From Bacteroidales bacterium (GTDB taxonomy: Bacteria; Bacteroidota; Bacteroidia; Bacteroidales; UBA10428), in assembly GCA_016934395.1 (NCBI GenBank), contig JAFGSZ010000013.1, positions 178,497-242,496 on the forward strand: a DNA stretch of 64,000 nt. Reading direction: 5' to 3'. Position numbers and translations under genes: made by a program. Below, piece by piece: positions 53,967-63,700 of the stretch (the stretch's first letter is position 1; each line of letters opens with the position of its first letter). The notes under the pieces were generated by a model. It was given only the letters and a program-made list of their open reading frames with translations, was not told the DNA's origin and did not search any database.

Positions 53967-54584
53967 ATGGAAAATCTAGTAAATATATTCGTTAAATCAG
54001 TTTTTATCGATAATATGATTTTCGCATACTTTTTGGGTATGTGCTCATATCTTGCTGTTTCAAAAACTGTAAAAACTTCTGTGGGTTTGGGTGTGGCTGT
54101 AACTTTTGTATTGGGAATTACAGTGCCTATTAATTATCTTATCGAAAACTATGTGCTAAAATCGGGCGCATTAGCATGGCTAAGCCCCGGACTGGCAGAT
54201 GTTGACCTGAGCTTTCTTTCTTTTATAATGTTTATCGCCGTAATAGCATCCATTGTTCAACTGGTTGAAATGATTATCGAAAAATTTTCACCTGCATTAT
54301 ATAATTCGCTGGGGATTTTTCTGCCCTTAATTGCTGTAAACTGCGCCATACTCGGTGGAGCTCTGTTTATGCAGGAACGTGAATATGCTACCATTGCCGA
54401 AGCCACTTCATTTGGTCTTGGTTCAGGCTTTGGCTGGTTTCTGGCCATTGTGGGTATTGCTGCCATTCGCGAAAAAATCCGGTATTCAAATGTGCCTGCC
54501 CCATTAAAGGGACTTGGAATTACATTTATTATTACCGGACTAATGGGGATTGCTTTTATGAGCTTTATGGGTATCAAACTTTAA
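53967..54584 (+). CDS. nqrE: Na+-NQR subunit E
   Basis: 205 residues, six membrane helices. Motifs: [18 protein letters not shown] (first half-helix with the NqrE cysteine) and [21 protein letters not shown] (second). Together with NqrD it holds the membrane iron-sulfur centre that passes electrons from NqrF inward. Ends [17 protein letters not shown]. Fifth gene of the operon. Confidence 0.95.
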   Translation: MENLVNIFVKSVFIDNMIFAYFLGMCSYLAVSKTVKTSVGLGVAVTFVLGITVPINYLIENYVLKSGALAWLSPGLADVDLSFLSFIMFIAVIASIVQLVEMIIEKFSPALYNSLGIFLPLIAVNCAILGGALFMQEREYATIAEATSFGLGSGFGWFLAIVGIAAIREKIRYSNVPAPLKGLGITFIITGLMGIAFMSFMGIKL

Positions 54585-54599
54585 AAGATCGAGACTAAA

Positions 54600-55853
54600 A
54601 TGATTGTATTAACATCTGCACTTGGAATAATTTTAATAAGCATCAGTGTTTTTCTTATAATTATACTGACCCTTGTAGGAATGCTGATATTTGCAAGAAA
54701 AAAGCTCACTCCTCAAGGTGAAGTAAAACTTCAGGTAAACGATAAAGAATTTACTGTTTCCCCTGGTTCTACCATACTAAGTACATTATCAAATCAGAGT
54801 ATTTTTCTCCCGTCTGCCTGTGGTGGTGGTGGTACTTGCGGATTATGCAGGTGCCAGGTATTGGATGGTGGTGGATCGATATTACCAACCGAAACCGGGT
54901 TTTTCACCCGAAAAGAACAACAAGATAACTGGAGGCTGGGATGCCAGGTAAAAATCCGCCAGGATATGAAAATCCAAATTCCTGAAGAAGTAATGGGGAT
55001 TAAAAAGTGGGAATGTGAAGTGGTTTCGAACCGCAATGTTGCCACCTTTATCAAAGAATTTGTAGTAAAACTTCCCCCTGGTGAATCTCTCGATTTTAAA
55101 TCGGGAGGATATATACAGATTGATGTTCCCAAATATGATATGAGTTTTAAAAATATTGAGGTTGAAAAACAATTCCGCGATGAGTGGGACAAATACAACA
55201 TGTGGGATCTGAAAATGAAAAATTCGGAAGAAACCTACAGGGCATATTCAATGGCCAATCATCCTGCCGAAGGAAATATTATTATGTTAAACATTCGTAT
55301 TGCCACACCACCCTGGGATCGTGCAAAGGGTGCTTTTATGTCTGTTCCCCCGGGTATTTGTTCATCATTTATTTTTTCAAGAAAACCCGGTGACAAGGTT
55401 ACTATTTCAGGGCCTTACGGGGAATTTTTCATAAAAGACACCAATCGGGAAATGGTATATGTAGGCGGTGGTGCCGGAATGGCCCCGTTACGTTCGCACA
55501 TTTTCCACCTTTTCCACACCCTTAAAACAGGCCGCAAAGTTTCGTACTGGTATGGCGCCCGTTCAAAAAGGGAAGTTTTTTATGAAGAAGAATTCAGGAA
55601 AATTGAAAAGGAATTTCCGAATTTTAAATTTCAACTGGCTCTTTCAGAACCTCTGCCCGAAGATAACTGGAAAGGATTAACCGGTTTTATTCACCAGGTA
55701 TTGTATAATGAATATCTGAGCAAACATGAAGAACCGGAAGAAATAGAATTCTATATGTGCGGACCGCCTATGATGAACGATGCAGTGCAGAAGATGTTGT
55801 ATAACCTGGGAGTTCCTGATGAGATGATAGATTTCGACGATTTTGGCGGATAA
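54600..55853 (+). CDS. nqrF: Na+-NQR subunit F (NADH dehydrogenase, 2Fe-2S/FAD)
   Basis: 417 residues. One N-terminal membrane helix, then a ferredoxin-type [2Fe-2S] domain with Cys74, Cys80, Cys83 and Cys115 (spacing x5, x2, x31). An FAD domain (RAYSMANHP, then CSSFIFSRKPGDKVTISGPYG) and an NADH domain (VGGGAGMAPLRSHIFHL, EFYMCGPPMMNDAVQKMLYNLGV) complete it. It is the electron entry point of the complex, accepting hydride from NADH in the cytoplasm. Ends IDFDDFGG, the family C-terminus. A terminator follows directly. Confidence 0.96.
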   Translation: MIVLTSALGIILISISVFLIIILTLVGMLIFARKKLTPQGEVKLQVNDKEFTVSPGSTILSTLSNQSIFLPSACGGGGTCGLCRCQVLDGGGSILPTETGFFTRKEQQDNWRLGCQVKIRQDMKIQIPEEVMGIKKWECEVVSNRNVATFIKEFVVKLPPGESLDFKSGGYIQIDVPKYDMSFKNIEVEKQFRDEWDKYNMWDLKMKNSEETYRAYSMANHPAEGNIIMLNIRIATPPWDRAKGAFMSVPPGICSSFIFSRKPGDKVTISGPYGEFFIKDTNREMVYVGGGAGMAPLRSHIFHLFHTLKTGRKVSYWYGARSKREVFYEEEFRKIEKEFPNFKFQLALSEPLPEDNWKGLTGFIHQVLYNEYLSKHEEPEEIEFYMCGPPMMNDAVQKMLYNLGVPDEMIDFDDFGG

Positions 55854-55865
55854 AATATAATCCTG

Positions 55866-55895
55866 AAGCCCCATAAAATCCCGGGGCTTTTTTAT
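55866..55895 (+). terminator. Terminator between nqrF and apbE
   Basis: AAGCCCC (55866-55872) pairs with GGGGCTT (55883-55889) across ten bases, followed by a T-rich run interrupted once by A. It lies inside the gap between nqrF and apbE, so apbE is probably expressed partly by read-through or from its own weak promoter. Confidence 0.8.
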
Positions 55896-55919
55896 TTTTA
55901 CACCCAAATAATTCATTCA

Positions 55920-56942
55920 ATGAAAAAAAATTTAGCCAGGACTATTCTTGTTTTTTTCGCTATTATAATCGGAATTTATATCGGTAAAGATATATTCAGA
56001 GGCCACTATATGAATGTGGAAGGTTTTACCCAGGGTACAACATATCATATTACCTATCAGAGTAAAACAGGTAAAAACCTAAAAAAAGACATTGAAGAAG
56101 TACTTGCAGGTTTCGACCTTTCCTTATCTGCCTATATCCCGAATTCCATAATATCAAGAATAAATACCAACGACCCTGAAGTTAGGGCCGACGTGTATTT
56201 TCTAACCGTATATAATAAAGCTCTTGAAGTATATAATGCCACTGATGGTGCCTTTGATATAACCGTTGCACCGCTAGTGAATGCCTGGGGATTTGGCTTT
56301 ACGGAAAAAGCAGAAGTTGACAGCGCCCTTATCGATAGTCTGGTTCAGTATGTGGGTATGCAGAAAATCGATCTCGACGGAAAAAAAATTATTAAAGTCA
56401 ATCCTAATGTAATGATAGACGTTAATGCCATTGCACAGGGCTATTCCGTGGATATTATTGCCCGTTATCTGGACGCTTTGAATATAAAAAATTATCTTGT
56501 AGAAATTGGAGGAGAAGTAAAGGCAAAAGGAAAGAATAAAAAAGGCAAATACTGGCGCATTGGTGTGGATAAACCCATAGAAAATAATTTGGTGCCCGGG
56601 TCTGATCTTCAGACAATACTTGTTTTGAAAAACCAGTCACTTGCTACCAGCGGAAATTACAGAAAATTTTATGAGAAAGACGGTATTAAATATGCCCATT
56701 CCATTGATCCGAAAACCGGCTATCCGGTGTTAAAAAATCTTTTAAGTGCAACGGTTATTACTCCAGACTGTATAACTGCTGATGCTTATGCCACTGCTTT
56801 TATGGTAATGGGGCTTGAAAAAACCAAAGTTTTTCTTGAAAAAAACAAAAAAATAGAAGCCTATTTAATATACAGCGATCAGGAAGGAAATTTTCAGGTT
56901 TATTGTACTCCCGGAATTAAAAAGAACATTAAACCGGTTTAA
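55920..56942 (+). CDS. apbE: FAD:protein FMN transferase ApbE
   Basis: 340 residues. The enzyme attaches FMN from FAD to threonines in NqrB and NqrC, explaining its place behind the nqr operon. N-terminal membrane anchor (ILVFFAIIIGIYIG), then TQGTTYHITYQSKTGK, SLSAYIPNSIISRIN, GAFDITVAPLVNAWGFGF, VMIDVNAIAQGYSVDIIARYL, YLVEIGGEVKAKG, TSGNYRKFYEKDG, HSIDPKTGYPV and the metal-binding ADAYATAFMVMG. Acts on the periplasmic face. Complete. Confidence 0.94.
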   Translation: MKKNLARTILVFFAIIIGIYIGKDIFRGHYMNVEGFTQGTTYHITYQSKTGKNLKKDIEEVLAGFDLSLSAYIPNSIISRINTNDPEVRADVYFLTVYNKALEVYNATDGAFDITVAPLVNAWGFGFTEKAEVDSALIDSLVQYVGMQKIDLDGKKIIKVNPNVMIDVNAIAQGYSVDIIARYLDALNIKNYLVEIGGEVKAKGKNKKGKYWRIGVDKPIENNLVPGSDLQTILVLKNQSLATSGNYRKFYEKDGIKYAHSIDPKTGYPVLKNLLSATVITPDCITADAYATAFMVMGLEKTKVFLEKNKKIEAYLIYSDQEGNFQVYCTPGIKKNIKPV

Positions 56943-57220
56943 GAAAATGAAAATAATGGATTACAGGTCATTTTCTAAGTATTATTTCTGTAATAACCGT
57001 TATACATTTTTATTACTATTACAATATAAAATTATTACATTGATAATAAATATAGAGAACCTGATAAAATTAAATAAGCATATTCAATAACATATATTTT
57101 TATTAAGAGAGTAGGTATGAAAATCATCGATATTGCTGATTTGTATGGCACTAATCTATTAACTCGTATAAAATATTTAGATTAAACTGTGTACTAATGA
57201 TTTGAAACTAAACCTATATT

Positions 57221-58786
57221 TTACTTTATTTCAAAAACCGAGAAGAAATTATTCTTTCTATCAAATTCATCAATAACAGTTACCTTTAAAATATGAAATC
57301 CTTTCTCAATCGAATAAATATCACCAGACCATATCTGAGTAGATTTTGAAGGGCTGATCCAACTTTTATATTCTTTCTTATATGTTTGAAATTGGTTATC
57401 AATATAAGGATCTTTCATAATCTCATTAGAAAGATCAATTGTTTTACTATTGTCGATAGCAGCAATTACATTCGAATACTTGTTACCATTAAAAACATTA
57501 ACTATAATTTTCCTACTGCCATTTTCTTCTCCAACTCCTTTGGGACTTTCAATTCTAATCTGATTTGCACTATTCCCGGCTTGAAAATATGTATGAACAT
57601 AAGTATTATCTTGAAATTCAATAATAAAATATCCATTGGGAACCCCATCAATTTGAGTTGCTAATGGAATGCCATTTTCATCTTTTGGTCCTGACCACCA
57701 GGAACCACTTACCGAACTGCATACAATCTGGTGTAGTTCTTTATTACCAAACCAACCATCGGGTTTATTGAAATAACAATGCTGTAATGTATGCCTGTGT
57801 CCTGCAAGAATTAATATATTTTCCCGCTCTTTTAAGAGCTCAAACAATTCATTTTGATTTTCAACAGTCTCCCTTCCATCAGTAATATTAAGTAATTCCT
57901 GAAATGGAATATGCTGACTAATAACTATCAATCGATTATCAGGTACATGTTGCAAATCATTTTTCAACCATAAAAACTGTTTATGACCAATATTTCCCCT
58001 GTAACAATTCCACCATTCCGTATTGGATTTTTTTGTGCAATATCGTTCTATGTTATCTAAACAGATAAAGTGAACATTCCCATAATCAAACGAGTAATAA
58101 TTCGGGCCAAAGTGCTTTTTAAATGTTTCGCTTGAATATATCTCTTCTGCATCATAATTAACATCATGATTTCCCTGAACACTATAATGCGGAATTCCTA
58201 ATAATGCCATTGACTTTTTATAATCCTGAAATAAAGCAACATTATCATGCACTAAATCGCCTAAAGACAAACCAAAATCAACATGATGGTTATTATTAAG
58301 TACATTTGATATTACATCTTCTCTGAAATACTCCAGTTCATTTTGATCGGCAACCTGAACATCCGCGAATACCAATACTGAAAAAGCATCTTTTTTATCC
58401 GTTTTGTATAATGGAAAGTTTATAAATTCAGGTAGGATTCCGGTAGGTTTAATACCTTCATATTCAACATCCGGAGAACCATCAGGTTGATGAATATAAT
58501 AAAACTGAGGAACATTATTACAATCTAATGGAACACTGTAATCACTTGGTTTTGTAATAAAAATTATTGTCTGATTATCGACGGGAATAGTATAATCTCC
58601 ATTGATATCTGTTATAACAACATCTTTCTGATTAGATACCAATATATTTGCTATTCCCTTTTCATTAGTGTCAATTTTACCATTGCGGTTTATATCACTA
58701 AATACTTTCCCTTTAGCAAATTCCTGATTTTGAGAATAAATGAAAAGTGATAGTAGAGTAAAAACTGTAGTAAATAAAATTTTCAT
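57221..58786 (-). CDS. Secreted calcineurin-like phosphoesterase, three-domain
   Basis: 521 residues with a signal peptide (ILFTTVFTLLSLFIYSQ). An N-terminal Ig/SdrD-like domain (KGKVFSDINRNGKIDTNEKG, DINGDYTIPV) is followed by a catalytic domain at about residues 130-350 with the metallophosphoesterase motifs FADVQ (D-x-Q in place of D-x-H), LGDLVHDN, GNHDVNYD, SQHIPF and AGHRHTLQH. A C-terminal beta domain completes it. Lies 316 bases downstream of a SusC/SusD pair on the same strand, so it probably hydrolyses a phosphorylated compound taken up by that pair. The exact substrate is unknown. Confidence 0.87.
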   Translation of the reverse strand: MKILFTTVFTLLSLFIYSQNQEFAKGKVFSDINRNGKIDTNEKGIANILVSNQKDVVITDINGDYTIPVDNQTIIFITKPSDYSVPLDCNNVPQFYYIHQPDGSPDVEYEGIKPTGILPEFINFPLYKTDKKDAFSVLVFADVQVADQNELEYFREDVISNVLNNNHHVDFGLSLGDLVHDNVALFQDYKKSMALLGIPHYSVQGNHDVNYDAEEIYSSETFKKHFGPNYYSFDYGNVHFICLDNIERYCTKKSNTEWWNCYRGNIGHKQFLWLKNDLQHVPDNRLIVISQHIPFQELLNITDGRETVENQNELFELLKERENILILAGHRHTLQHCYFNKPDGWFGNKELHQIVCSSVSGSWWSGPKDENGIPLATQIDGVPNGYFIIEFQDNTYVHTYFQAGNSANQIRIESPKGVGEENGSRKIIVNVFNGNKYSNVIAAIDNSKTIDLSNEIMKDPYIDNQFQTYKKEYKSWISPSKSTQIWSGDIYSIEKGFHILKVTVIDEFDRKNNFFSVFEIK

Positions 58787-59102
58787 AAATTAATGTTTTA
58801 CATGTTTTTATTTTTATTTATTATCCCAAATACATAAAGCCGAAAATACAAAATTAATCAGGATTCCTAAAAACAGCATTGATTGCACATCTATAGAAGA
58901 TTCTGTTTTGCAATTATCCAGAGGGTGAATGAAACATCGTTTTACCAAAATTTTCACAAGAATTATAAAATAATAATTATTCTCTCATACTTTCTCACCA
59001 TTTTCTCTGCAAAAGCTGTGTTATCTGAAATTGATATTTCAAACACCCTGCATGGATAATATTGCTACCAAACTACCTATATTATATGCTGATACTATAT
59101 TA
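58787..59102. other. 316-base intergenic region, susD to phosphoesterase
   Basis: No open frame of interest and no clear terminator. The minus strand has TAATTTTG at 58849-58856, a TAnnTTTG -7 box about 60 bases before the phosphoesterase start, without a good -33 box. The phosphoesterase may therefore have its own promoter in addition to transcription from susCD. Confidence 0.5.
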
Positions 59103-60767
59103 TTACCAGCCAGGATTATTAACACCAAATAATAAATTGCTAACTACTTCGTTTGTTGGAACAGGATATAATAAATTTTTATTTTCACGGATTTTATTAA
59201 CAGTTCTTCCCCATTTTTGATCTCTATATTGAATATTATTTTGTATTTCAAGGTATACCCCCCAACGTAATAAATCTGTTTTTCTCAACGTTTCCCCAAC
59301 AAATTCAAGTAACCTTTGTTCGAAAATAAATGAACGTAATTGGTCCTGATCCATTGTCCTGTTTACTAAAGGAGCATTTCTTTTGCTTAACAAAATATCC
59401 AGCTTATCAAATACATCCGTAGTAGCCCCGTTTAGTTCATTTTCTGCTTCGGCATATATTAAATAAGCTTCAGCATATCGGACTAATGGAAAATCCTGAA
59501 TTGGATTATAGGTTACTTCGTCATCTTCATATAGTATTACATCAGGGTTTTGCATATCGCCCAAATAATATTTCATAAGGTAACATTCTTCAGTATATCC
59601 CGGTACAACATTTTCCCTGCCATACTTATCTATATAAATCGTACTATCTTCAATCGGGAAATACGATATTTTTTCCTTTTCTTCACTTCTTGAATAAACA
59701 TGTGTAATCCCGTATTTTGCTCTTTCATCTTCTTTATCATACAAATAATATAAATCCGGGGCATAATGAATCCAACCTTTTCCTTGCAATCCCGGCGTAG
59801 AGAAATATACGCTAAGGTGCTCTGTTCTGTAGTCGATATTACTCTCACTGCTTGTTACAGCCCAAATAAATTCATCGCCACCATGATTTGCGGGAAACCA
59901 CATAGAAGCCCAGTCTTCTAAAAAATATTCTTCACTATTAATTAACCTGAGAGCTACAGCTTTGGCCGAGTCATATGAAACTACCGGGTCAAAATCATAA
60001 CCTGTTACCATATTTTTTGTTACAGTAATACTCGTTTTTACCACCTCATCAATATTTCCATCATAATAGGCGTGAGTATTAACCTCCATTGATTTGCCAT
60101 TTAATGAACCAGATCCCATGGTAGCATATACCCTTGCTAAAATGCCCTGAGCAGCCCCCCTTGTTATATGACCGTATTCAACAACATTATCACTTTTAAG
60201 GGATAATAATTGTTCAGACAAACTCAAATCCTGAACTATTTGTCCATACACATCTGTAATTGGCGAACGAGCCATAGATTCAGGTGTATTAATTGATAAT
60301 CGTAAAGGAACAGCCCCATATAATTGAACAAGATAAAAATATGACCAGGCCCTCATCGTGTATGCTTCACCTAAATATTGGTTTTTCAATATTTCATCAA
60401 TATCTGAATCTTTTATAGTTCCTATTGCCATATTAGCATTGTTAATCAAGGTATAAAAAACATTGAATAAATCTGAAGCCGTATTATATGCCCAGTGGGT
60501 AGTTGGATTTCCAGAACCTGGCCCGGCCATCGCCCAAGTTTCTCCATTAGTCCAATCGTTGTCATAACTAACCCATTCCATAAATGTTTTTTTCATCATA
60601 TAGGTTGTATAGAAATTACTATACATGCCTGTAATCATCATCTCTACACCTTCTTGTGAATTGCTCAGGTTTTCCGGAGAAAGAAAAGTATATGGTGTTT
60701 CTTCTAATATATCTGAACACCCAAAGAACAAAATTGATATGCCTAATAAAAAATAGTTTTTTTTCAT
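59103..60767 (-). CDS. RagB/SusD-family nutrient-uptake lipoprotein
   Basis: 554 residues from the ATG at 60767 (lipoprotein signal KKNYFLLGISILFFGC, Cys at residue 17); the frame opens 23 codons earlier in overlap with susC. Features of SusD: SDILEETPYTFLSPENL, TTHWAYNTASDLFNVFYTLINNANMAI, LGEAYTMRAWSYFYLVQLYGAVPLRL, ITRGAAQGILARVYATMGSG and the C-terminal FPLVRYAEAYLIYAEAENELNGAT, FIFEQRLLEFVGETLRKTDLLRWG. It caps the SusC barrel and binds the substrate. Stop-to-start gap from susC is 26 bases. Confidence 0.93.
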   Translation of the reverse strand: MKKNYFLLGISILFFGCSDILEETPYTFLSPENLSNSQEGVEMMITGMYSNFYTTYMMKKTFMEWVSYDNDWTNGETWAMAGPGSGNPTTHWAYNTASDLFNVFYTLINNANMAIGTIKDSDIDEILKNQYLGEAYTMRAWSYFYLVQLYGAVPLRLSINTPESMARSPITDVYGQIVQDLSLSEQLLSLKSDNVVEYGHITRGAAQGILARVYATMGSGSLNGKSMEVNTHAYYDGNIDEVVKTSITVTKNMVTGYDFDPVVSYDSAKAVALRLINSEEYFLEDWASMWFPANHGGDEFIWAVTSSESNIDYRTEHLSVYFSTPGLQGKGWIHYAPDLYYLYDKEDERAKYGITHVYSRSEEKEKISYFPIEDSTIYIDKYGRENVVPGYTEECYLMKYYLGDMQNPDVILYEDDEVTYNPIQDFPLVRYAEAYLIYAEAENELNGATTDVFDKLDILLSKRNAPLVNRTMDQDQLRSFIFEQRLLEFVGETLRKTDLLRWGVYLEIQNNIQYRDQKWGRTVNKIRENKNLLYPVPTNEVVSNLLFGVNNPGW

Positions 60768-60793
60768 CTTATATATTTTTTGATGTTTCATAT

Positions 60794-63700
60794 CTAAAAA
60801 GTAACCTGTAGCCCAAATGTATATGTTCTTGAACAAGGGTAAGATCCGACATCTATCCCATATCTGCTGCTATTTGATCCATAAGAATTTACTTCAGGGT
60901 CAAAACCTGAATAATTGGTAATAGTAAATAAGTTGGTAGCATTTACGTAAACCTTAATATTATCCACATATTTGATGGTTTTTTTAAAGTTATACGATAA
61001 TGATACACTTTTTAATTTTACATATGAGCCATCTTCCACATATCGGCTTGAGAAACGTGTCTGTCTGTTATCATTGTTATATAACTTGGGAAACTTGGCG
61101 TCAGTATTATCAAATCTCCATGCATTCTCCCAATTTTCCTTAGGAATATTCGACCAATATCCAACCTGGTTAAAATTGTATTGCATCCCATTAATAATTT
61201 TATTCCCAATCACACCTTGAATGAAAAAACTCAGATCAAATCCTTTATATGAAAAACTGTTAGTAATACCAAAAATGAAGTTCGGATTAACGTCGCCGAT
61301 AAAATCCCGGTCATAGTCGTCAATTATACTATCGTTATTTAAATCCAAATATTTTATTTCTCCCAAATAATTTTGCACAATTGCTTCATCATTCGGACGT
61401 TCGCTAACATCAAGTTTTTGATAAAAAGTACTGTTTTTATATTCTTCTACACTATTCCAATAGCCGTCTTCAATCCAACCATAAAGTTGACCGATGGGAT
61501 GATTCTTGGTAAGAATTAGTCCTTCGAGTTTGGATGGTCCGTATATTTCTTTTGCATCATTTTCTGTCCCATATTTGAGAATTTTATTTCTATTGGCAGA
61601 AATATTTGCATCCAATTGCCAGTTAAAGTTCCTTCCAGATAAAATCACCCCTTTTACAAATAATTCTATTCCTTTGTTTTCTACCTTGCCTATATTAACG
61701 GCCTGTTGGTATATACCTGTACTGGGGACAGTTAAGATATTGCGCAATAGATCATCAGTAATTTTGTAATAGGCATCAGCTGCAATAACAATTCTGTTAT
61801 CTAATAATCCTATATCAATTCCAAGATTATGTTGAGTGGTTGTTTCCCATTTTAAATTTTCATTCCCTGGATTATAACGACTAACTGAATATCCATTTTC
61901 AAGCTGATCGCCAAACTGGTAATTTGATGCAGTATATTGAGCTAATGTACTATATGCACTTATACCCTGATTCCCAATTTGTCCTATTGTATACCGTATT
62001 TTAAGGTTATCAATTTTTTTAAATTCTTTCATAAAATTCTCATTAGCTATATTCCATGATAAAGCTAACGAAGGGAAAGTTCCCCATTTATTATTTTTAG
62101 AGAATTTGCTTGAGCCATCTCTTCTCATTGAAAAAGTAAAATAATACCGACTATCATAATTATAATTAAGTCTTCCGAGAAATGATAAAAGCTCTTGTTC
62201 TCCTTTTCCCGATTCACAATTTACAATATCAGTTGCAGAAGCTAAATCCCATCCTTGTAAAATATCTGTTCCGAATCCTCTTGCTTCAAGTTTTTTAGAG
62301 TACCAGTTACTAGCTTCATAAGAAGTAGTAACCATTGCATTAATATTGTGTTTTACAAATTGCTGATCAAAAGTTAAAATATTATCTAAATTATAACCTT
62401 GCCACCATTTATCCGCAGCTCTTGCTATTCCATCATAATTACTGCCCTCGTATACAGTTCTCGGACTATATTTATTAACCTTTGACAATGAAGATGAGTA
62501 TCCTAAAACAGTTTTTAACTTCAGATTAGGAAGAAATTTAATTTCAAAGAAGGAAGATGAAAAAATATTCCATAAATTTGATTCTTCCGGAGCATTTGCA
62601 TATGCAATCGGTGAAGAAGCTGCCCAAAACTCACCTTCATCTAATTGTTCCAGTCCATCTTCTGCATAGGTTGGAGGTAATAATATTGCTGATTTAATAA
62701 GACCAATTGCAGAACTCAATGATTCATCAGCTGTTTTGAACATACTATATTTAATCCTTGCCAAATTAGCAGAAGTTCCAATAGAAAACCATTTCTTTTT
62801 GTTTGAATTAATATTAAAATTCAGTCCATCTCTTTCAAATCCCGAATTAATAATAATTCCCTCCTGATTCGTATGGTTATATCGAAAGGAGTATAATGTA
62901 TTATCACTGCCTCCATAAACCCCAATACCGTATTTTTTAGAGACACCTGTTCTGAACAGTGTATTTTGCCATAAGGAACCTACATTACCATAATCTTCAG
63001 GTGCTTTTTTATATACACCTGTTGGACTTAAGCTTCCAGGATATGGAAGTGAGGAAGCAAAAACAAAATCTTCCGGATCGCCGGGAGCACCGGCCTTCCA
63101 ATATTCAGTCCAAAAATGACTTTCATTCTTATAACTTGCAAAATCCCGAGGTGACATAACTTCAATTTTATTTGACACATTGCTAAGTCCTAATTCCGTA
63201 TTCACTTCTATTTTCATATAACCTGATTTGCCTTTTTTTGTTGTAATTAAAACAACTCCGTTGGCACCCCGTGAGCCATATATAGCAGTTGCTGATGCAT
63301 CCTTTAATATTTCAATAGATTCAATATCTCTTGGATCTAAAAAAGCTAACGCATTATTTTGTTGAATGTCCCCATCGCCTGTTTCGGGTGAAACATCACT
63401 ATTATTAAAGCCTATCGGTACCCCGTCAATTACATAGAGAGGTTGAGAATTTGAAAATGAATTACTGCCTCTAATTGTAACGGAAATTCCTCCTCCTGGA
63501 GCTCCGTCATTTTGTGTAACTAATACTCCTGATACCCTACCTTGCAATCCTTGTTCAAAGGAAACAGGATTTGTTTGATTTAAATCCTCACTTTTTATAC
63601 TTGCTACCGCTCCCGTTAGGTCTCTTTTTTTCATTGATCCATAACCAATAACAACGACTTCATCAAGGCCTATAATATCAAGTGTCAAGCTAATATTAAT

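Noticed and set aside
57117..57185. 22-codon ATG frame between apbE and the phosphoesterase
   Set aside because: Length is expected by chance in AT-rich DNA and there is no family resemblance.
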